Below are positions 8,806-18,835 of a DNA stretch of 64,000 nucleotides, piece after piece. A program made the translations under genes and the position numbers. The stretch is from positions 124,001-188,000 of the forward strand of contig NZ_FOKM01000006.1 of the NCBI RefSeq assembly GCF_900111905.1, read 5' to 3'. How positions within the stretch are numbered: position 1 is the stretch's first letter; each line of letters opens with the position of its first letter. Under the pieces are notes generated by a model that made no database searches, was not told where the DNA came from, and saw only the letters and a program-made list of their open reading frames with translations. This stretch comes from Rhizobium sp. NFR07 (lineage in GTDB: Bacteria > Pseudomonadota > Alphaproteobacteria > Rhizobiales > Rhizobiaceae).

Positions 8806-9819
8806 ATGAAGGGCATTCGCCAACTTGCGGAACATCTCGACATATCGATCGGGACCGTATCGCGGGCATTGAACGGCAAGACCGACGTCAACCCGCAGAC
8901 GCGCCAGCGTGTTCTCGAAGCCGCTGAAAGACTGGGTTATGTGGCCAACCAATCGGGTCGATCCCTTCGCAAGGGCTCGACCGGCGTCATCGGCTTCATG
9001 ATGCAGACGGGACCGGAAATCACCGGCCAGGGCGACACGTTTTTCATGAGCGTCTTCGACGGCGTGCAGACCGTGCTTGCGCGTCACAGTCTCGATCTCG
9101 TCGCACTTCTCTGCTCGTCGTCGGAGGATCCCGACGCATATCTGCAGCGCACCGTAGCGAGAGGATTTGCCGATGCCGTCATTCTCTCGGCGACACGTCG
9201 AAATGACGCGCGCTTTGAACTGCTGGACCGCCACAAGATCCCGTTTATCTCGCTCGGCCGCAGCCTTACGGATGTCGGCCAGCCCTGGATCGATCTCGAT
9301 TTCGAGGGCATGGCCGAGATTGCGATGGAGCGCTTTGTTCGGGCAGGACACCGGGAGATCGGCGTGATCTGGCCGAACGGCGACCTGAACCTGGGGCACC
9401 TCTTCGTCGAACGCTGCCGGGATGTTCTTGCCCGGCATGGGCTGGCGCTACCGGATGAGCATATCTTCCGCGCAAAGCCGAGCGAAACGGGTGGCTATGA
9501 AGTTGCTCAGGAAATCGCAGGAAGGCCGAGGCGGCCGACGGCGGTCGCACTTGTCAACGAAACGCTCGTCACCGGGCTTTACAAGGGACTGGAGGAAGCG
9601 GGCATCCGACCCGGCAAGGATATCGCCATTGTCGGCCGTCATAGCCCGCATACGCAATTCCTTTCGCCGGCGTTGACGGGCTTCAGCCTTTCCCTGCACG
9701 AGCTCGGCATATGCCTGGCCGAAAGTCTCCTCTCGGTCATGCCGGGTTATCAAGGCCATTATACCGGCGTAAGCCGCCGGATATGGCCCATGACACTCGT
9801 CGAGGGAGCCAGCGGCTAG
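8806..9819 (+). CDS. LacI-family transcription regulator
   Basis: Repressor of 337 aa with an N-terminal LacI helix-turn-helix (IRQLAEHLDISIGTVSRALN, residues 4-23) and hinge helix, followed by a periplasmic-binding-protein-like effector domain. It is divergent from the sugar operon and has a perfect palindromic operator in the shared intergenic region. The effector is probably a sugar or intermediate of that operon (inference). Confidence 0.92.
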   Translation: MKGIRQLAEHLDISIGTVSRALNGKTDVNPQTRQRVLEAAERLGYVANQSGRSLRKGSTGVIGFMMQTGPEITGQGDTFFMSVFDGVQTVLARHSLDLVALLCSSSEDPDAYLQRTVARGFADAVILSATRRNDARFELLDRHKIPFISLGRSLTDVGQPWIDLDFEGMAEIAMERFVRAGHREIGVIWPNGDLNLGHLFVERCRDVLARHGLALPDEHIFRAKPSETGGYEVAQEIAGRPRRPTAVALVNETLVTGLYKGLEEAGIRPGKDIAIVGRHSPHTQFLSPALTGFSLSLHELGICLAESLLSVMPGYQGHYTGVSRRIWPMTLVEGASG

Positions 9820-10212
9820 GCACGCTCCGCCAGAGGCCAACCGCGATATCACAGCTACCGACATAGCCGCATCGCCGAAAATCTCGAGGCGCTACGCGAA
9901 GAAACATTCTGCGACAAACTCGACAAAGGTCTGCGACAGGGGCTTGCTAGAACGGCTGCCATTGGACTTGTGAGAAAATATCTCGGGAGAAGCCAAATGG
10001 CCCTGGAGTTCTGGCAGATTGCCGAAGCGAGAAAAGCACTCGACGAGTTTTGCAGCCAGCACCGGCTTATTATCGACGAAGAAGCTGCGCGCAAGGCGAG
10101 CGACTATCTTCTGGGTGCGACGACCAAAGGCATAGAAAACTCTCAGGATCTGGCATCCGAGCTGCGTCGTCACGCCTTTGAGGGCGAGACACAGTCACGG
10201 CCGGAGGACTGA
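9820..10212 (+). pseudogene. Small ORF that looks truncated at its 5' end
   Basis: A frame stays open directly from the LacI stop codon to the TGA at 10210-10212 and reads like real protein throughout (helical, charged stretches such as RIAENLEALREE and IDEEAARKASDYLLG), but has no ATG near its beginning. A GTG at 9970 could start an 80-aa protein; however, coding-like sequence extends about 120 bases further upstream. It may be the C-terminal remnant of a hypothetical gene whose front was lost next to the LacI gene. I do not recognise the family. No transmembrane or signal segment is visible. Confidence 0.4.
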
Positions 10213-10602
10213 GTTCCAAGGCACGAGAATCCTCAGCAGGTCCTCATTTCCCCTGAAAATTCAGGATCACCCGGCTGACAGCAAAGTACCGTTTCAAGGT
10301 TATCGGGCGGCTTGCGGAATAGAGAAACGCCGCAATTGTGCGCGCAGCCCCTTCCGCCCCAGTTCTTCCACTGATCGCGTATCATTCCCCTAGACACCCG
10401 CACTCCCTGCCGAAACAAGTCATCTTGCCATGATGGTGCCCGCGCGGTCCGGATCGCGAAGGGACAATGGTGAACCTCCGACACATTTGCAGCGGCCTCT
10501 TCACGCCACTCCCACGCTCCGGCTGCAGTCAACGACTCCTGCCATAAACCATGCGCGGCAGAGAAAAACGGCTCTTCTAGAATATCAGGTCGGTCGGCTG
10601 GG
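10213..10602. other. Intergenic stretch without a supported gene
   Basis: About 390 bases between the remnant ORF and the histidine-kinase gene. The only structure seen is a small palindrome, CCTGAA-AA-TTCAGG, at 10252-10265. A 99-codon minus-strand frame (10233-10532) has no recognisable domain and no good ribosome-binding site. Confidence 0.6.
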
Positions 10603-12123
10603 TCATGGCTTGACGCGCCCTGCCAGCTTGCCGGCCTGGGGAAGTTTCACCGGTCCCACAAGCTGCCACCGCCGCGCCCGACGGATCGCCGTCATTTCCA
10701 CATTGCCTTCCCGGGGCAGGGAAATCACCGCCTGCATCCCCTTCTCGACGGAAACCAGAGCGATATCCCCGCCATGCTGGCGGGCAACGGCACGCGCGAT
10801 CGACAGGCCGAGACCGATGCCGCCCGTCTCCTTGTTGCGCGATGCTTCCAGCCGGAAGAAGGGGGCAAACACCTTTTCCTTCATCGCCTCCGGGATGCCC
10901 GGACCACTGTCCTCGATAACGATATCGATCGAGGTGGCGGTGTGGCGTAGAAACACCCTCGCCTCGCCGCCATATCGCACCGCATTCTCAACCAGATTGC
11001 GGACGGCTCGCCTCAAGCCATCGGGACGACAGCGATAGGTCGTTCTTTCTCCCGTGACATAGGTCACCGGCTGTCCGAGTTCGGACTGGTCGTCGCAGAT
11101 GCTGCCGACAAGCGCCTCAAGCTCGATTGCGCGCGTCTCTTCCGCCGTCGCTTCACCTCTTGTGAACGCGATGGCCGACTCCGTCATGCTCTGCAACTCG
11201 TCGATCGTGGCGAGCATCTTGCGCTGGATGTCTTCATCCTTGACGAATTCCGTGCGCAGCCGCAGCGAGGTCAGGGGCGTGCGCAGGTCGTGGCCTATAG
11301 CAGCGAGCATCTTGGTGCGGTCCTCGATGAACCGATGCAGCCGGCTTTGCATCTTGTTGAAGGCGACGGCGGTACGGCGAATTTCTTCGGGACCGTCTTC
11401 GGCGAGAGGCGGTAGATTTTCACCGCGCCCGAGCGCCTCCGCCGACCGCGCGAGATTGCGCAGCGGCCGTGCGATCCGGCTGGCGATGAAAACGCCGATC
11501 AGAGCCAGGATGAGAGCGGTAAGCCCGACCGAAGTCAGAGACTTCGATGTCCACCAGCGCCCCTTGTCCTCCTGGTAGGTGGCGACATTGAGCCATCGGC
11601 CGTCACTGAGCTGCACCGCGAGCCCGTAACCATTCCGGCGATCGAAATAGATTGCCTTTGCTTCCTGCGGAAGGTTCCAGAGCAGGGCCGACGGCCGAGC
11701 CCATCCCTCGCCGCCATTCTCCGATGCCACCTCGCTTCGATCCGGCAGTTTCAGCTTGGATGGCGCGGCCCAGCCGTAAGCCTGGCTCAGGTCGACGAAG
11801 TTTTCGAGCGGCCTGGAAAGCTGGTCCAATGCATCGAGACGCCAGGTGCGCGGATCTTCCGGCTCATTGTCCGTCAGCCAGAATTTCGAATACCGGGTCT
11901 CGCTGGCGTTCAGGGCTTGCGCCCTGAACTGCGGAGGGATCGACTCGACGAGCCTCGTAATCGACGTGCCGCGGCTGAAAAACTCGCTCTTCGTCGCGGC
12001 ACTGAGTGCCTTGGAACGCTCATCCCAGGAAATCAGGAAGGTCAGGGCCTGCGAGATCAACAGTGCAGCGAGCGTGAAGCCGATAAACTGTGCCGCGAGG
12101 CTTCGTCTCAGAAGCTGCATCAT
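10603..12123 (-). CDS. Sensor histidine kinase (EnvZ/PhoQ-like)
   Basis: Inner-membrane kinase of 506 aa. A membrane segment near residues 9-30 is followed by a periplasmic sensor region, a second membrane segment near residue 190 (LTALILALIGVFIA) and a HAMP domain. The H-box is IGHDLRTPLTSLR, the N-box is NLVENAVRYG, and the G-boxes are DSGPGIP and GIGLGLSIARAV. I took the ATG at 12123, which overlaps the stop of the response-regulator gene (ATGA), so the pair is translationally coupled. It lies in the same direction as the RND efflux genes and may sense substrates or envelope stress relieved by the pump (inference). Confidence 0.88.
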   Translation of the reverse strand: MMQLLRRSLAAQFIGFTLAALLISQALTFLISWDERSKALSAATKSEFFSRGTSITRLVESIPPQFRAQALNASETRYSKFWLTDNEPEDPRTWRLDALDQLSRPLENFVDLSQAYGWAAPSKLKLPDRSEVASENGGEGWARPSALLWNLPQEAKAIYFDRRNGYGLAVQLSDGRWLNVATYQEDKGRWWTSKSLTSVGLTALILALIGVFIASRIARPLRNLARSAEALGRGENLPPLAEDGPEEIRRTAVAFNKMQSRLHRFIEDRTKMLAAIGHDLRTPLTSLRLRTEFVKDEDIQRKMLATIDELQSMTESAIAFTRGEATAEETRAIELEALVGSICDDQSELGQPVTYVTGERTTYRCRPDGLRRAVRNLVENAVRYGGEARVFLRHTATSIDIVIEDSGPGIPEAMKEKVFAPFFRLEASRNKETGGIGLGLSIARAVARQHGGDIALVSVEKGMQAVISLPREGNVEMTAIRRARRWQLVGPVKLPQAGKLAGRVKP

Positions 12124-12839
12124 TCGAAGCTCACCTCCGCGGACAAGCTGTAACCGCCACCCCAATGGGTCTTGATGATTGACGGGCTTTTCGGGTTGTC
12201 CTCGATCTTCTTTCTCAGCCGACTGACCTGATTGTCGATGCTGCGGTCAAAGATGTCAGCGGTTCTGCCGACGGTAAGGTCGAGGAGCTGTTCGCGGCTC
12301 AAAACGATGCCGGGGCGCTCGATGAAGACTTTCAGCAGACGAAACTCGGCCGAACTCAATGGCACACCGACGCCGTCGTCGCCGGAAATTTCCTGCCGCC
12401 CCATGTTGACGCACCAGGGACCGATGCGAACCTTCTTCAGCTGCTCTTTGCTCATCCTTTGCGGCGCGTCGTTCATGCGGCGAAGAACGGCCCTGATCCT
12501 GGCGAGAAGCTCCCTGGGATTGAACGGCTTGACCAGATAGTCATCCGCGCCGAGTTCGAGCCCGACGATGCGATCGGTATCTTCCGCCATCGCGGTCAAG
12601 AAGATGATCGGGATGTTCGAGGTCGCCCGGACCTGCCGGCACACGGCAAGCCCATCTTCGCCCGGCATCATGATGTCCAGCACGATCAGATCGACGGCAT
12701 GACGTTCAAGCAGCCGCCGCAGGGCCTGGCCGCTCTCGGCAACGCTCACCCTGTAGCCTTGCTGTTCGAGATATTGTCGAACGAGATCGCGGATATCACC
12801 GTGATCATCAACGACCACGACATGGGCAGCATCCTGCAT
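12120..12839 (-). CDS. OmpR/PhoB-family response regulator
   Basis: Two-domain regulator of 239 aa. The receiver domain carries the acidic pair DD at residues 11-12, the phospho-acceptor Asp55 in VLDIMMPGEDG, the conserved Thr in FLTAMAED and Lys in YLVKPFNP. The C-terminal winged helix ends with SRLRKKIEDNP and GGGYSL. I chose the ATG at 12839 (MQDAAH) because the receiver fold starts there; the open frame extends 34 codons upstream without homology. It lies 168 bp after the RND pump gene on the same strand and overlaps the kinase gene. Confidence 0.9.
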   Translation of the reverse strand: MQDAAHVVVVDDHGDIRDLVRQYLEQQGYRVSVAESGQALRRLLERHAVDLIVLDIMMPGEDGLAVCRQVRATSNIPIIFLTAMAEDTDRIVGLELGADDYLVKPFNPRELLARIRAVLRRMNDAPQRMSKEQLKKVRIGPWCVNMGRQEISGDDGVGVPLSSAEFRLLKVFIERPGIVLSREQLLDLTVGRTADIFDRSIDNQVSRLRKKIEDNPKSPSIIKTHWGGGYSLSAEVSFE

Positions 12840-13007
12840 TGTGCCTAACCTCTTTGAGCGATCAATCATACAGGAAGAGCCGGCCATCCCGCACGCGAAA
12901 AAGTGTATCAAAGTTTCACAGGATCTACCCGACCCGGACATATTCGCACTCCGGCGATCGTCGCGCCCTCGTATGCAGGCGCGGCCATTGCCGGGGGTGT
13001 CGCGAGC

Positions 13008-16000
13008 CTATTCTGCCGGCACGCTTTCGGCCGGCAGAGCACGGGACGCTCCGGCATTTCCGCCAAAGAGCCGACGGGTCACGACGAAGAGCACCGGGAT
13101 GAAGAAGATGCCGAGCACCGTTGCGGATATCATTCCGCCCATGACACCGATGCCGATCGAGTTCTGGCTGCCGGAACCTGCTCCCTCCGCGATCGCAAGC
13201 GGCAGGACACCGAGGATGAAGGCAAATGATGTCATCAGGATCGGCCGAAGGCGCTGGCGGGACGCCTCCACCGTCGCTTCAAAGAGCGTCTTGCCCGATG
13301 CCTGCTCGGCGGTGGCGAATTCCACGATGAGGATGGCGTTCTTTGCCGCAAGCCCGATCGTCGTCAGGAGGCCGACCTTGAAATAGACGTCGTTCACCTG
13401 CCCGAACAGGGTTGCGGCGGCGAGAGCGCCGAATATGCCGACGGGCACGGCAAGCATGACCGACAGCGGGATGGTCCAGCTTTCATAGAGCGCGGCCAGT
13501 GCCAGAAAAACAACGATCACCGAGATCACGTAAAGCTGGAGCGCCTGATTGCCGGCCAGCTGCTCCTGCGCCGAAAGGCTCGTCCACTGATGGGTGAAAC
13601 CATCCGGCAATTCGCCCATCATGCGATCGATTTCCGCCATTGCCTGCCCCGAGCTGACGCCGGCGGCCGCCGCACCCTGGACCTGGACTGCCGATACGCC
13701 GTTATATCGTTCCAGCCGCGGTGAACCGAAATTCCACTGCCCTGTCGAGAAGGCCGAAAGCGGCACCATCTCGTTCTGGTCGTTACGAACATGCCACCGC
13801 TCGAAGTCCTGGGGCTGCATTCGGAAATCGGCATCCGACTGGACATAGACGCGCTTGACACGCCCACGGTCGACGAAGTCGTTCACATAGGTCCCGCCCC
13901 ACGCCGTCGAGAGCGTCGCATCGATATCGGCCAAGGGAATGCCGAGCGCGCTTGCCCGGGCACGATCGATCGATACCGAATATTGCGGCGTGTCGTCCTG
14001 CCCGTTGGGGCGCGTGCCGGTCAACTGGCTGTTCTGCGCCGCCGCCCCCAGCAGCTGATTGCGCGCTGCCATCAGCGCGACATGACCGGCGTTGCCGGTA
14101 TCGCGGATGAAGAAGTCGAAGCCGCTATTGTTGCCAAAGCCGGGAATCGCGGGCGGTGCAAGGGCAACGACACGCGCATCGGCGATGGTGCCGAAGGCAC
14201 GCATGGCTCTCTGGGCAATCGCCTGGGCGGAGGATTCCGGCGTTTGACGCTGGTCGAAATCCTTGAGCGCGACGAAGGCCGTTGCGACATTCTGGCCCTG
14301 GCCGGCAAAGCTGAAGCCGACGTTTCCGAACACGCCATCGACATGATCGCGCTCGTTAGTCAGATAGTGTTCCATGACCTGATCAAGCACACGCCGCGTT
14401 CTGTCGGCCGTCGCGCCGGGCGGCAGCTGAATTGCCGTGATCAGACGCCCCTGATCCTCTTCTGGAAGAAAGGCGGACGGGAGCCTGGTGAACATGAAAC
14501 CGGTGGCGATGGAGACGGCAGCGAACAGGATAAGGGCGAGACCGCTGCGCCGTAGAACCGATCCGGTTGTCCGTTGATAGAAGCCGGTAAAGCTGCCGAA
14601 GGCGGAGTTGAACCATCTGAATGGGGCCGCTCTCTTTGCGTGGTGCTGCGGCTTTCTGAGAATGGTCGCGCAAAGCGCCGGCGTCAGGATCAGGGCGACC
14701 AGCACCGACAGGACCATGGAGGAGACAATCGTGATCGAGAATTGCCGGTAGATGATGCCGACGGAACCCGAGAAGAATGCCATGGGTATGAAAACGGCGG
14801 CCAGCACAGTGGTGATGCCGACGAGAGCGCCGCTGATCTCGCGCATGGATTTGATCGTGGCCTCTCGAGGACCAAGACCGTCCTCCTCCATCACGCGTTC
14901 GACATTTTCCACCACGACGATCGCATCATCTACGAGAAGGCCGATGGCCAGCACCATTCCGAACATGGTCAATGTGTTGATCGAATAGCCGAACATGGCC
15001 AGCACGCCGAAAGTGCCCAGCAGGACCACAGGTACGGCCAATGTCGGGATGATCGTCGCGCGAAGGTTCTGCAGGAACACGTACATGACGACGAAGACGA
15101 GGACGATCGCTTCGACCAGGGTGACGAGAACCCCTTCGATCGACAGGCGAACGAAAGGCGATGTGTCGAAAGGATATTGCACCTCGACATTTGCAGGGAA
15201 GCCGGCGCGCTGCTGCTCGATCTCTAACCGCACGGCCTCGGCAACGTCGAGCGCGTTGGCGCCTGCTGCAAGTCGAAAGCCGATACCGGCGGCAGGGTGG
15301 CCACTATAGATAGCCGATGTCGTATAGCTTTCGGCGCCAAGCTCCACGTTCGCGACGTCGGCGAGACGCACGACCGAACCGTCCGCTGCACTCGCCAGGA
15401 TGATCGCATCGAACTGCTCCTTCGTCTGCAGGCGGCTGCCCGCGGTGACGGTCGCGTTGAGCTGTTGTCCCTGACGTTGCGGCAGCGCCCCGAGCTGTCC
15501 GGCGGAGACCTGGGTATTCTGCGCCCTTATCGCCTGCGTGACGTCGCTCACCATCAACCCGTGCTGGGCGAGCCTGTCGGGCTCAAGCCAAATCCGCATG
15601 GCATATCTGTTGGAACCGAGAAGCTGCGCTTCCCCGACCCCCGGCACACGACGCAACGCATCCATCAGCGAAGTGTCGACGAAATCGGCGATATCGGTTC
15701 CGCTGAAACGATCATCGGTCGAGACGAAGGCGGCGATGAGGAAGAAGCTTGCCGTCGACTTGGACACTGCCAGGCCGGAATCGCGAACCGCCTGCGGCAG
15801 TCTGGCTTCGACGAGCTGGAGGTTGTTCTGGACCTGCATCTGGGCGACGTCCGGGTCCGCGGCATTGGTGAATGTCAGCGTGATGGACGCCTCGCCGGTC
15901 GAGGTCGAGTTGGACGAGATATAGTCGAGGTGGTCGATACCGGTCATGCCCTGCTCGATCACCTTGGTGACCGAGTCTTCGACAGTCTGCGCATCCGCTC

Positions 16001-16151
16001 CCGGATAGTTTCCGGTAATCCGCACGGCAGTCGGCGCAATCTGGGGATATTGCGAGATGGACAGTGTTGTGATCGACAGAGCGCCGACAAGCATGACAGC
16101 CATGGCGAGAACGAAGGCGAAGATCGGCCGATCGATAAAGAAGCGTGACAT
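13008..16151 (-). CDS. RND multidrug efflux pump, HAE1 family (AcrB-like)
   Basis: Inner-membrane proton-driven exporter of 1047 aa, the normal length for AcrB or MexB. The N-terminus FFIDRPIFAFVLA is typical. The proton-relay Asp pair is visible in IGLLVDDAIVVVENVE in TM4 and the partner Lys in TIGLAAKNAILIVEF in TM10. The pair of large periplasmic porter/docking loops is complete. It starts 10 bp after the adaptor stop. No outer-membrane TolC-type gene is adjacent, so the channel must be encoded elsewhere. Substrates are unknown. Confidence 0.95.
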   Translation of the reverse strand: MSRFFIDRPIFAFVLAMAVMLVGALSITTLSISQYPQIAPTAVRITGNYPGADAQTVEDSVTKVIEQGMTGIDHLDYISSNSTSTGEASITLTFTNAADPDVAQMQVQNNLQLVEARLPQAVRDSGLAVSKSTASFFLIAAFVSTDDRFSGTDIADFVDTSLMDALRRVPGVGEAQLLGSNRYAMRIWLEPDRLAQHGLMVSDVTQAIRAQNTQVSAGQLGALPQRQGQQLNATVTAGSRLQTKEQFDAIILASAADGSVVRLADVANVELGAESYTTSAIYSGHPAAGIGFRLAAGANALDVAEAVRLEIEQQRAGFPANVEVQYPFDTSPFVRLSIEGVLVTLVEAIVLVFVVMYVFLQNLRATIIPTLAVPVVLLGTFGVLAMFGYSINTLTMFGMVLAIGLLVDDAIVVVENVERVMEEDGLGPREATIKSMREISGALVGITTVLAAVFIPMAFFSGSVGIIYRQFSITIVSSMVLSVLVALILTPALCATILRKPQHHAKRAAPFRWFNSAFGSFTGFYQRTTGSVLRRSGLALILFAAVSIATGFMFTRLPSAFLPEEDQGRLITAIQLPPGATADRTRRVLDQVMEHYLTNERDHVDGVFGNVGFSFAGQGQNVATAFVALKDFDQRQTPESSAQAIAQRAMRAFGTIADARVVALAPPAIPGFGNNSGFDFFIRDTGNAGHVALMAARNQLLGAAAQNSQLTGTRPNGQDDTPQYSVSIDRARASALGIPLADIDATLSTAWGGTYVNDFVDRGRVKRVYVQSDADFRMQPQDFERWHVRNDQNEMVPLSAFSTGQWNFGSPRLERYNGVSAVQVQGAAAAGVSSGQAMAEIDRMMGELPDGFTHQWTSLSAQEQLAGNQALQLYVISVIVVFLALAALYESWTIPLSVMLAVPVGIFGALAAATLFGQVNDVYFKVGLLTTIGLAAKNAILIVEFATAEQASGKTLFEATVEASRQRLRPILMTSFAFILGVLPLAIAEGAGSGSQNSIGIGVMGGMISATVLGIFFIPVLFVVTRRLFGGNAGASRALPAESVPAE

Positions 16152-16161
16152 GGCTGTTCAC

Positions 16162-17409
16162 TCACTGAAGGTTGACGGTGTTCCGGATCGATACCTGCGC
16201 ATCACCGCCCTGGCCGCCGGCCGGGGCGTCGGGCGCTGCCGCGGTCCGCACCTCTCCCGTATCCTCGTCGACGATGACCTCGCTGACCTCGACCTCCTGT
16301 CCGATCCCAGCCCTTTGCACGCCTTCCACAACCACTCGGTCACCATCCCGCACCCCGCCCGTGACGAGCCAGCTGTTGCCGACGCTACGATCGACGGAGA
16401 TGACCCGTTCCTCGACCTTCATCTGGTCATTGATGAACCTTGCCGTCGCTTCGCCACGCGGTGTCCTCGACACGGCGCGCTGCGGTACGAGAAAACTGTC
16501 TTCCACATAGCCTTCTTCTACGAGTGCGCGCACATACATACCCGGAAGGAGAACGCCTTCGGGGTTTGGATAGACGACGCGCAGGGAGACCATACCGGTC
16601 GACTGGGACACGGCCGACGCGTGAAATTGCAACTTGCCCGGATGCGGGTAGTGCGTGCCATCCTCGAGCTGCAGCTCGACGGATACGAACTCTCCATTTG
16701 ACTTCACCCGTTGTGATGCCAGTGCCTTGTTCAGGGCAAGCAGGCTGGCGCTCGAGCGAACAAGATCGACATTGATGATGTCCATCTGGCGAATGGTCGT
16801 CAGCGCGAGCGACTGGTCCTGGGTCACAAGCGCGCCCTGGGTGACGTTCGATGCATCGAGGCGTCCTGCGATCGGTGCACGGACTTTGGTATAGTCGAGT
16901 TCGATGCGCGCCGTTTCCAGCGCCGACTCGGCCGCCGCGACATCTGCCTCAGCCTGAAGCATCTGTGTCTGAGCCTCGTCGAATTCCTGGCGACTGACGG
17001 CATTGTTGGCGCTCAGGGTCTGATAGCGCTCGAAACGCGCTCGCGCGCTGGGAACCGCGCTTTCGGCGCGCTGCAACGCTGCCTGAGCATTACGGTAGGC
17101 CGCTTCGAATGGGGTGGGATCAAGTTCGTAAAGTACGTCACCTGCCTCGACGATCCCGCCCTCTTCGAAGGTTCGCTGCCGGACGATACCCGTAACGCGC
17201 GGCCGGACCTCCGCGACGAGATGCGCGCTGGTTCGTCCGGGCAGTTCCACCGACAACGTGACGGCCTGCCGATGCAAGGTCTGCGCGCTGACCTGAGGCT
17301 TTACTCTCGCAGCGGGCTGTTGAGCGTCAGCTTCGCAGCCCGCCAACCATGTCGACAGCAGCACGAGCAGAACGACACGGGAAAGGAGATCAGAACCCAG
17401 GCGGACCAT
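16162..17409 (-). CDS. RND efflux periplasmic adaptor (MFP) lipoprotein
   Basis: Membrane-fusion protein of 415 aa that links the RND pump to an outer-membrane channel. The start at 17409 gives a lipoprotein signal: MVRLGSDLLSR, then a hydrophobic stretch and the lipobox-like LAGC at residues 21-24. The barrel-sandwich/lipoyl halves are visible (VRPRVTGIVRQR and VRAPIAGRLDAS), separated by a helical hairpin rich in Ala, Gln and Glu from about residue 90 to 165. A longer in-frame extension upstream is not supported. It is the first gene of the efflux operon and is divergent from a LysR-type gene 495 bp away. Confidence 0.92.
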   Translation of the reverse strand: MVRLGSDLLSRVVLLVLLSTWLAGCEADAQQPAARVKPQVSAQTLHRQAVTLSVELPGRTSAHLVAEVRPRVTGIVRQRTFEEGGIVEAGDVLYELDPTPFEAAYRNAQAALQRAESAVPSARARFERYQTLSANNAVSRQEFDEAQTQMLQAEADVAAAESALETARIELDYTKVRAPIAGRLDASNVTQGALVTQDQSLALTTIRQMDIINVDLVRSSASLLALNKALASQRVKSNGEFVSVELQLEDGTHYPHPGKLQFHASAVSQSTGMVSLRVVYPNPEGVLLPGMYVRALVEEGYVEDSFLVPQRAVSRTPRGEATARFINDQMKVEERVISVDRSVGNSWLVTGGVRDGDRVVVEGVQRAGIGQEVEVSEVIVDEDTGEVRTAAAPDAPAGGQGGDAQVSIRNTVNLQ

Positions 17410-17903
17410 ATTTAGCACCTCAAAGCGGAAGGGAAAGCTCAGGAAACCGGTGCGCCTCGCTTTACGGCGGAGACGGCAGGTTCCAACGCTAGCCTCGCTT
17501 TGTCGCAGAGGTGTGCCATGGCGGATGAAAACTGTAACCTGTTGTATCGCGATCTTGCGACGAAAGAGGCATGCCTCGGCATCGGCATCGGCATTACGAA
17601 GTCGAACATGGGCCCCGCAGGTCGGGCGTGCCGAGATTTGATTTTGCGGATGCGTGCATCCCATTCTTGGAGGTATGGGTCTTCGCGCCAGCAGAGCTGC
17701 CAACGCTCGGTGTCGCACCCGCATTGCCTTGTGCAGCTGACAGCGCGCCAACAGCTGTCCGAGGAGACCGAGGCATCAACTATACGCACATCGTGGCTCT
17801 CTTCCGAAGAGAATGTCGGTCCGCGATAGCATTGCCGATTGTGTTTATGTCCGCTTTTTGGTCGAGTTGGCCGCAATCGACATTCTCGCGCGGCGTGCTC
17901 ACC
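17410..17903. other. Divergent intergenic region, RND operon / LysR gene
   Basis: 494 bases between the efflux adaptor (minus) and LysR regulator (plus). It must hold both promoters. Tandem GGCATC units lie at about 17576-17594. Open frames in it, such as 17500-17829 plus, have no recognisable protein features, and I see no certain operator. Confidence 0.6.
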
Positions 17904-18812
17904 ATGGCCTTCACCCTCCGTCAGATCCAGTATTTCGTGGCTGTCGCCGAACAAGGCTCGGTCACGCGCGCGGCGCAAAACCTGTCGATCTCGCAATCCT
18001 CCGTCACCGAGGCCATAAAGGAACTGGAAGCCGACCTCGGGATGGCCTTGTTCGAGCGCCATCCACGCGGCCTGTCGATCACGCATAACGGACATCAGTT
18101 CCTGCGGCACGCCACCAAAATCCTGGCGGCGGTTTCCGATGCCAAGACCAACTTCGCCGACGAGAGACATGGACCGACCGGCGCGCTGAATATCGGCGTG
18201 ACCTCGCTGGTCGCGGGCTATGTGCTGTCCGATCTGCTGGCGCGCTATCGTCGCGCCTGCCCGAATGTCGAGGTGAGTGCGATGGAGGATAATGGCAGCT
18301 ATCTGGAACATCTGCTGATCGGTGGCGAGCTCGACGTGGCTGTCATGGTCATCTCGAACCTGCGCGACCGCATGGCCCTGCAGGCGGAAATCCTTGAGAC
18401 CTCTCCTTACCGCCTTTGGCTTCCGCTTGGACATCCGCTGGTCTCCGCCGATATCATCTCCATTGCCGACATCGCGCGCGAGCCGCTCATCATGCTCACC
18501 GTCGACGAAATCGAGGAAAACACCGGCAAGCTCCTGGCCGCGCTCGGGGCACGCCCGCATGTCGCCTTCCGCACCCGATCCGTCGAGGCGGTTCGCAGCC
18601 TTGTCGCGACCGGTGCCGGTGTCGCACTCCTGCCGGATCTCGTCTATCGGCCGTGGTCGCTCGAAGGCGACCGGATTGAAAGCCGTGATGTATCGGGATC
18701 GCTGCCTGTCGTGCAGGTGGGCATGGTCTGGCGAAAGGGGTCGAGCCTGCCGCAAGCAGCACGGGACTTTGTCGCCATTGCCGAGAACCTGCGCTCCGGC
18801 CGAATTCGATAA
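17904..18812 (+). CDS. LysR-family transcription regulator
   Basis: Regulator of 302 aa. The N-terminal LysR helix-turn-helix is FTLRQIQYFVAVAEQGSVTRAAQ, with SISQSSVTEAIKELE as recognition region. The C-terminal substrate-binding domain follows from about residue 90. The ATG at 17904 is chosen because the HTH begins immediately after it; the open frame extends over 300 bases upstream without homology. The gene is divergent from the efflux operon and lies 144 bp ahead of the polyamine-transporter genes, so either may be its target. Confidence 0.9.
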   Translation: MAFTLRQIQYFVAVAEQGSVTRAAQNLSISQSSVTEAIKELEADLGMALFERHPRGLSITHNGHQFLRHATKILAAVSDAKTNFADERHGPTGALNIGVTSLVAGYVLSDLLARYRRACPNVEVSAMEDNGSYLEHLLIGGELDVAVMVISNLRDRMALQAEILETSPYRLWLPLGHPLVSADIISIADIAREPLIMLTVDEIEENTGKLLAALGARPHVAFRTRSVEAVRSLVATGAGVALLPDLVYRPWSLEGDRIESRDVSGSLPVVQVGMVWRKGSSLPQAARDFVAIAENLRSGRIR

Positions 18813-18835
18813 TCGGGCGCACATTCCATCCGCCT

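Noticed and set aside
10233..10532. 99-codon minus-strand ORF
   Set aside because: No recognisable domain, no convincing ribosome-binding site and unusual Cys/Trp/Arg content.
17576..17594. Tandem GGCATC units
   Set aside because: Only about three short units; too little to call a repeat array or a regulatory microsatellite.
17500..17829. 109-codon ORF in the LysR/efflux intergenic region
   Set aside because: Low-complexity, Ser/Arg-rich C-terminal half and no family resemblance.
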